From assembly GCA_031263625.1 (NCBI GenBank), contig JAISFK010000062.1:1-6249 (forward strand): a stretch of DNA of 6,249 nt. Direction: 5' to 3'. The number at the start of each line of letters is the position of its first letter. The stretch's first letter is position 1. Positions 6,001 to 6,249 of this stretch are shown piece by piece. The translations under genes were made by a program, and so were the position numbers. Below the pieces are notes generated by a model, which was given only the letters and a program-made list of their open reading frames with translations, was not told the origin of the DNA and searched no databases. This DNA is from Clostridiales bacterium (GTDB lineage Bacteria > Bacillota > Clostridia > WRLR01).

Positions 6001-6249
6001 TCGACAGTGTTCCAATACGAAGTGCTCTGCCCGGTACGGTTGACGACTGCGATATTCTTGATAAGGCCGTCCTCCGTCTCGACAGTCAGCGTGATGAGCG
6101 CGCCATTGTACCCCGCGCCGACACCCTCGAACACGCCGTCGTAATACTTGCCGCCCTCATACGGGGAATCGCCCGGCTCCCCTTCACCTGGCTCCCCTTC
6201 ACCTGGCTCCCCTTCGCCCGGCTCGCCGCCAATCGCCTGCAGCGTGTCC
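24..6249 (-). CDS. Giant modular surface protein: two FMN-binding/NEAT-like cassettes, beta-propeller, FIVAR repeats, beta-helix, C-terminal dockerin (5' partial)
   Basis: The frame is open from the right edge to TAG at 24-26, giving at least 2,074 residues without a start in view. A GTG at 6132-6134 could be called as a start, but the frame continues upstream through a repeat linker and the first residues of an FMN-binding domain, so the gene is 5' partial. Domain order by residue: EPGEG linker 9-26, FMN-binding 35-122, NEAT-like 138-257, calcium loop 277-288, beta-rich region 302-483, seven propeller repeats 489-908, FIVAR-like 909-979, FMN-binding 991-1085, NEAT-like 1103-1217, FIVAR-like 1219-1285, beta-helix 1286-1508, four FIVAR-like modules 1509-1814, cohesin-like 1825-2008, dockerin 2011-2071. 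All these families are extracytosolic. Only six cysteines are present and no CXXCH haem motif, so the visible redox cofactors would be the two flavins. No LPXTG signal or membrane segment occurs at the C-terminus; attachment is probably through the dockerin or the unseen N-terminus. The physiological role is not known; a flavin-based extracellular redox role is inferred. Confidence 0.93.
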   Translation of the reverse strand, partial: DTLQAIGGEPGEGEPGEGEPGEGEPGDSPYEGGKYYDGVFEGVGAGYNGALITLTVETEDGLIKNIAVVNRTGQSTSYWNTVDPALFNSIIAEQSVDVDAVSGATMSSNGVLTAVGLALAKANALPYIETGDYGDIDAVLWQENKDQASMMSPLMAPKATLEVEQDGKVYAYIKFQATTIAGVPVAADAVKSVTAKLIGHPEISEAATLYSETADSRVFKVRVFNTLYPTTLDIFHTGMVAEGATNVLRLKLEINHLFPPDITIDIPGEVVEPADEDYDGDGVPNGRDYFPKNPNRSYDPGMQRIRTRLNSSDPAKTLSGVAVLAQANLDGMKWNTNIKLASGDFVLSTPIAYVDAALAGYPGATLAISAAAADVSTDIIAKIPQGQTFVGGFSLSINRILGDEVDSLTNIGGEFQLTDRLITDEQASQMKDGSHYTLYWHNPQSGELEQKDFTSFQIADNKIAFFATRAGQYVFAKEPYPETAPEITFAETFGGTLADSFLSVAPTADGGFAATVSTSSIDGDMALDGVPAGAKRALVKFDSSVNVEWVSYLAASSIAKVTVLPDGAGYLVSGSFSGTIDGIAAVDGEDAYIAKFSESGELLDLKRYGSTGADCFYKVVPASSGGYIVAGFFAASDGAFEGYVHKGGWEAVVLKLDADGNVEWHSELGGTGNDIPQDIIETGDGYLLAGYSASTNGDFEGMIKQQSAFLAMFDKAGAKQWIKTYNGNGTSIVPNGNDSNILPFGGGFVFSVNTNSTDGIFAGKTIGGFENRDTFVIKIDSSGNVQWVTGVGSLGADTLGSIAVAPDGGILAVVNAARTADADFGEVFYDSAYKSRTALMKLDANGEMQYLAPFKATAADDSLSNFFVTSDGGILAVGASAGTDGIFAGLRHDSSSTDAALVKFGGALVETDRTALNALNEAAALLDEDGRDAEAWAAFTAAQAKAGAAAANAYATQKGIDAAYNELAAAFELLGEPLPTDGGDDPDPEGYVPGIYSGVGQGYDGNGSADIQVFVQTTEDEIVKIFAGAHNQTAMFFNMAFNGAYGATGIPAQVIEKQSLDGVDAVSGATLSSNGIMAAIASALDDARTGDAVAPDEAQTVPAAIWNANADQPSMMNGMLVPQAEVRRYGSLHAAEIKIGPTTIYGLSVNGADAQNIRAANAAGEFVVAPVTESYDEASQTKTLVLWLNELKTPLPMKIFVAPMSSDQTVRLKLTFGVEKDKLEAAIAAAAPKMAGAAAYTDDSFAPFAAAYEAAQAALASDEATQGEVDAAAAALTAAERALVLKPRDRVASTMAELIEYATTDAANGDVIRLGADLPAQGETISGNSRRLLAVSKSITVDGQGHALDGQGNFGFFQVTGGELVLENIVFKNARLLPEGTGQVGTAVYVTGGNLAIRNCAIVDNVAIKAQNAGIYVQGGRNIAMENCVLIGNQAKTGASLLLAAGATGIVSNSVIIGAIPSTDEGTVCRDVNFGQTNSAVEAGANNIFGTVYSNYLPAAAHESSFLGGLKAASEYAPERWAALEALIAGLKQAAVSDAANLGGALAAWGPQIRAAIAALDRQADTAALEAAIAGAKLLEAGDYTAESYAALLAAISAAEDALAGDGATQEEIDELLGALEAAIEGLEEAEDPGDGGIAQARSELLALIQNTGGVICASLFSEESATAYEAALKAAADALADDEAQAEAIEAARVALLKSVRELEVRSEYGEYAELAALLLGVAELNGGDYTPASWRALSDVVEGAWGFIEAAIGGAGEETGAGESAGEEAGAGAGESAGAGAGSYAPLADVSPAIAAWTVAVREAIAALEALPAGGSPGGGTPDAISGGVYARGGAIELTEEELGEGGGAAQAGFYVATGGASRVGTINMRLSYRLADVESAEFSLAAGLAGKATLKVLVEDEDESGNEGENEGEGEGDIVAPKPILPGYRTYSLYILANPGATLDIGEGDTLLEAALALKPIAGGEGKAVSLLLTHLDIVYHDAGGEEILAATSIAPSVASQAVRVFSRFDVNRDGAVTLVDVDTVRRLLGNAADGGEWATDTMRRCDLDGSGVIDIADLTAAIAKYESTVQ
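36..218 (-). other. C-terminal type I-like dockerin domain
   Basis: Residues 2011-2071 hold two calcium-binding F-hand repeats. Loop 1 (2013-2024, nucleotides 177-212) reads DVNRDGAVTLVD, followed by helix VDTVRRLLG. Loop 2 (2050-2061, nucleotides 66-101) reads DLDGSGVIDIAD, followed by LTAAIAKY. Ligand positions 1, 3, 5, 9 and 12 are D/N/D/T/D and D/D/S/D/D, as expected for dockerins. Positions 10-11, which set cohesin specificity in cellulosomal dockerins, are Leu-Val and Ile-Ala rather than Ser-Thr, suggesting a non-cellulosomal partner. The domain lies five residues from the stop, the usual place. Confidence 0.92.
225..776 (-). other. Cohesin-like beta-sandwich domain preceding the dockerin
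   Basis: Residues 1825-2008 are beta-rich: AGFYVATGGASRVGTINMRL, YRLADVESAEFSLAAGLAGK, YRTYSLYILANPGATLDIGE, LLEAALALKPIAGGEGKAVS and ILAATSIAPSVASQAVRVF. An LL.A.L..KP..G...V.L strand pair followed directly by a dockerin resembles the cohesin-like/dockerin end of many Firmicutes surface proteins. Between two strands lies a highly acidic run (residues 1902-1920, nucleotides 489-545) of Glu, Gly, Asp and Asn, which looks like an expanded loop. The family assignment is tentative. Confidence 0.5.
807..1124 (-). repeat. FIVAR-like module 6, interrupted by a low-complexity insert
   Basis: Residues 1709-1814 open with AELAALLLGVAELNGGDYTP and ASWRALSDVVEGAWGFIEAA, the first two helices of a FIVAR module. 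After a Gly/Ala/Glu/Ser-rich stretch the third helix follows as AIAAWTVAVREAIAALEAL. Removing the insert gives a module of normal length. A Gly/Pro linker (PAGGSPGGGTP) then leads to the cohesin-like domain. Confidence 0.7.
894..983 (-). repeat. Gly/Ala/Glu/Ser-rich low-complexity insert
   Basis: Residues 1756-1785 are almost only Gly, Ala, Glu and Ser, built from imperfect GAGES, AGEEAG and AGAGAG units. The DNA is correspondingly repetitive (cgcgccag and ctcgcccgcgc elements on the plus strand). The stretch sits between predicted helices 2 and 3 of FIVAR-like module 6 and probably arose by slippage expansion of a loop. Confidence 0.8.
1125..1337 (-). repeat. FIVAR-like three-helix module 5
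   Basis: Residues 1638-1708 contain SELLALIQNTGGVICASLFS, SATAYEAALKAAADALADDE and AIEAARVALLKSVRELEVRS. Helix spacing fits FIVAR, but the module is degenerate: the YTxxSW motif becomes FSEESATAY and ATQ is lost. It carries one of the few cysteines (1657). Confidence 0.6.
1356..1559 (-). repeat. FIVAR-like three-helix module 4
   Basis: Residues 1564-1631 contain LEAAIAGAKLLEAGDYTAES, YAALLAAISAAEDALAGD and GATQEEIDELLGALEAAIEG, a canonical FIVAR sequence. It is followed by an acidic glycine linker (DPGDGG) before module 5. Confidence 0.85.
1560..1724 (-). repeat. FIVAR-like three-helix module 3
   Basis: Residues 1509-1563 follow the beta-helix. They contain YAPERWAALEALIAGLKQAA and a final helix IRAAIAALDRQ. 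The YxPxxWxxLxxxI pattern and the length suit a degenerate FIVAR module; the usual ATQxEVD motif is replaced by DAANLGGALAAWG. Confidence 0.6.
1725..2393 (-). other. Right-handed parallel beta-helix domain
   Basis: Residues 1286-1508 show repeated short strands and turns typical of pectate-lyase-like beta-helices: GDVIRLGADLP, SITVDGQGHALDGQG, FFQVTGGELVLENIVFKNAR, AVYVTGGNLAIRNCAIVDN, GIYVQGGRNIAMENCVLIGN, LLLAAGATGIVSNSVIIG and NNIFGTVYSNYLP. Successive 'T/QGG.L.I.NC.I..N' rungs and stacked asparagines are visible. Three of the protein's six cysteines lie here (1400, 1428, 1469). Such domains occur in polysaccharide lyases and in adhesins. I see no conserved catalytic Asp/Arg set, so binding or a structural role is more likely than cleavage. 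Confidence 0.8.
2394..2594 (-). repeat. FIVAR-like three-helix module 2
   Basis: Residues 1219-1285 form a clear FIVAR module: KLEAAIAAAAPKMAG, then AAYTDDSFAPFAAAYEAAQ, then DEATQGEVDAAAAALTAAE. The YTxxSFxxFxxAYxxA and ATQxEVDxAxxxLxxA signatures are the strongest in the protein together with module 4. It follows NEAT-like domain 2 directly with no linker. Confidence 0.85.
2598..2942 (-). other. NEAT-like domain 2
   Basis: Residues 1103-1217 begin AIWNANADQPSMMNGMLVPQ and end KIFVAPMSSDQTVRLKLTF. This aligns by eye with NEAT domains: the SMM/HMD helix, a P.xVxxxG strand, a V..SYDEASQTKTL hairpin like the N-KKADTRT segment of IsdA, then a V-H-I/V-V-P-like strand and VRLxF. The two tyrosines of the haem-coordinating YxxxY motif are absent (SSDQT occupies that place). 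It resembles NEAT-like domain 1 in order, spacing and motif loss, so the two are probably duplicates of one cassette. The ligand is unknown. Confidence 0.6.
2994..3278 (-). other. FMN-binding domain 2 with ApbE-type flavinylation motif
   Basis: Residues 991-1085 repeat the pattern of the first FMN-binding domain: YVPGIYSGVGQGYDGNG, strands with DIQVFVQTTEDEIVKIFAG, then QSLDGVDAVSGATLSSNG and a closing helix. DAVSGAT is at residues 1064-1070 (3039-3059), with Thr1070 as the predicted FMN attachment site. It is about nine residues longer than domain 1 between the opening glycine and the motif threonine, mostly around FNGAYGATGIPAQ. The motif is identical in protein but encoded with different synonymous codons (GCC GTG AGC against GCT GTC TCA in domain 1). 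Confidence 0.9.
3312..3524 (-). repeat. FIVAR-like three-helix module 1
   Basis: Residues 909-979 are alanine-rich and predicted helical, with RDAEAWAAFTAAQAKAGAAA followed by YATQKGIDAAYNELAAAFELL. The pattern of aromatic, acidic and 'ATQ..ID.A...L..A...L' matches FIVAR modules, three-helix bundles found as spacers or sugar-binding units in Gram-positive surface proteins. It bridges the propeller and a Gly/Asp/Pro linker (TDGGDDPDPEG) that leads to the second FMN-binding domain. Confidence 0.7.
3525..4784 (-). repeat. Seven-repeat beta-propeller-like domain
   Basis: Residues 489-908 contain seven repeats of about 56-66 residues. Approximate nucleotide spans in order are 4599-4784, 4431-4598, 4254-4430, 4083-4253, 3885-4082, 3696-3884 and 3525-3695. 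A typical unit runs from a GG/GS-T..D turn to a strand, a DGG turn (TADGGF, APDGGI, TSDGGI), a hydrophobic strand with A/V-G-x-S, a TDGxFxG loop, then AxVxKxDxxGNVxWV. The last element recurs as KFDSSVNVEWV, KLDADGNVEWH, KIDSSGNVQWV and KLDANGEMQYL. Seven units fit one closed seven-bladed propeller, similar to SBBP-type and related bacterial repeats. Such domains bind proteins or glycans, or act as spacers; no enzyme active site is apparent. The DNA here has distinctly lower GC than the C-terminal half of the gene. Confidence 0.8.
4800..5345 (-). other. Beta-rich Ig/ZU5-like spacer region
   Basis: Residues 302-483 have no recognisable catalytic motif. The N-terminal part (NTNIKLASGDFVLSTPIAYV) and the C-terminal part (HYTLYWHNPQSGELEQKDFT, then KIAFFATRAGQYVFAKE) resemble a domain pair common in large Gram-positive surface and S-layer proteins, in which a short two-strand hairpin reports 'value versus text' before a phenylalanine/tyrosine-rich closing strand. 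I would call it a structural spacer. It is not assigned to a named family with confidence. Confidence 0.4.
5385..5420 (-). other. Calcium-binding loop (thrombospondin type 3-like, DxDxDGxPNxxD)
   Basis: Residues 277-288 read DYDGDGVPNGRD. Aspartates sit at loop positions 1, 3, 5 and 12 and asparagine at position 9, the ligand pattern of EF-hand-like and thrombospondin type 3 repeats. The following FPKNPN continues the type 3 resemblance. It lies in an acidic, proline-containing linker between NEAT-like domain 1 and the next beta-rich region. Calcium probably stiffens this linker outside the cell. Confidence 0.8.
5478..5837 (-). other. NEAT-like domain 1
   Basis: Residues 138-257 start with LWQENKDQASMM and run through about eight predicted beta strands to NVLRLKLEINHL. 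The opening SMM (149-151), the PxxxxVxxxGxxY-like strand that follows, and the late run from strand to VRLxL-like strand resemble NEAT domains of Gram-positive haem-uptake proteins such as IsdA. The match is by eye and partial. The YxxxY motif that coordinates haem iron in classical NEAT domains is absent: the corresponding stretch reads HTGMVAEGATNV. Canonical haem binding is therefore doubtful. The domain could be a NEAT-derived binding or structural module, or another Ig-like fold. Confidence 0.55.
5883..6146 (-). other. FMN-binding domain 1 with ApbE-type flavinylation motif
   Basis: Residues 35-122 fit the FMN_bind family (PF04205 type). They begin with YYDGVFEGVGAGYNG, continue with beta strands rich in alternating hydrophobics (ITLTVETEDGLIKNIAVV), and end in DVDAVSGATMSSNGVLTAV. 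The DAVSGAT motif is at residues 99-105 (5934-5954). In this family ApbE attaches FMN through a phosphoester bond to the motif threonine, here Thr105. The same fold occurs in NqrC, RnfG and secreted electron-transfer proteins such as Listeria PplA. The domain is immediately followed by a NEAT-like domain, as in the second cassette. Covalent flavinylation requires an apbE gene elsewhere in the genome, not visible here. Confidence 0.9.
6171..6224 (-). repeat. 15-bp tandem repeat encoding an EPGEG linker
   Basis: Residues 9-26 consist of repeated Glu-Gly-Glu-Pro-Gly units: three full 15-base copies plus a partial one. The first two full copies are identical in DNA; the third differs only at silent positions in its Pro and Gly codons. 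The acidic, proline-containing sequence looks like a flexible spacer joining an upstream module (residues 1-8, possibly the end of another FIVAR-like helix) to the first FMN-binding domain. Copy number may vary by slippage. Confidence 0.85.

Noticed and set aside
6132..6134. GTG as the start codon of the gene
   Set aside because: The frame is open upstream to the window edge, the upstream codons encode the beginning of the same FMN-binding domain (KYYDG) and a repeat linker, and there is no convincing ribosome binding site or signal peptide after it.
6171..6224. Short tandem repeat as a CRISPR array
   Set aside because: The 15-base units are directly adjacent without spacers, in frame, and encode a simple EPGEG linker.
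24..6249. Multihaem cytochrome as the redox component
   Set aside because: There is no CXXCH motif and there are only six cysteines in about 2,074 residues, so c-type haem attachment is not supported.

Overview
The window lies inside one gene. A single reading frame on the minus strand runs from the right edge (first complete codon at 6246-6248) to a TAG stop at 24-26. It encodes at least 2,074 residues of a very large, secreted-type, modular protein whose N-terminus lies beyond the right edge. Only 23 bases follow the stop, and there is no other gene, RNA gene, promoter or terminator I can support. Residue numbers in every entry count the first complete codon as residue 1.

Reading N- to C-terminus (high to low coordinates), the layout is: a Glu-Pro-Gly repeat linker; a first FMN-binding domain with an ApbE-type flavinylation motif (DAVSGAT) followed by a NEAT-like beta domain; a calcium-loop linker; a beta-rich Ig/ZU5-like region; seven beta-propeller-like repeats; a FIVAR-like helical module; a second FMN-binding plus NEAT-like pair; another FIVAR-like module; a right-handed beta-helix; four more FIVAR-like modules, the last interrupted by a Gly/Ala/Glu/Ser-rich insert; a cohesin-like domain; and a C-terminal type I-like dockerin.

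The organism is probably an anaerobic Gram-positive bacterium. FIVAR, NEAT, dockerin and extracellular FMN-binding modules are typical of Firmicutes and some Actinobacteria cell-surface proteins. The GC content is high over the C-terminal half (about 80% in the lines I counted) but near 50-57% over the propeller region. The genus cannot be determined from this.

My reading of the whole is an extracellular scaffold carrying two covalently flavinylated redox modules, each rigidly paired with a NEAT-like domain. Long helical and beta-rich spacers separate them, and a dockerin at the C-terminus would dock the protein onto a cohesin-bearing partner. That suggests flavin-based extracellular electron transfer, possibly directed at iron, haem or an insoluble acceptor, but the electron-transfer role and the acceptor are inference. 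The flavinylation motifs, dockerin loops and repeats are visible directly.
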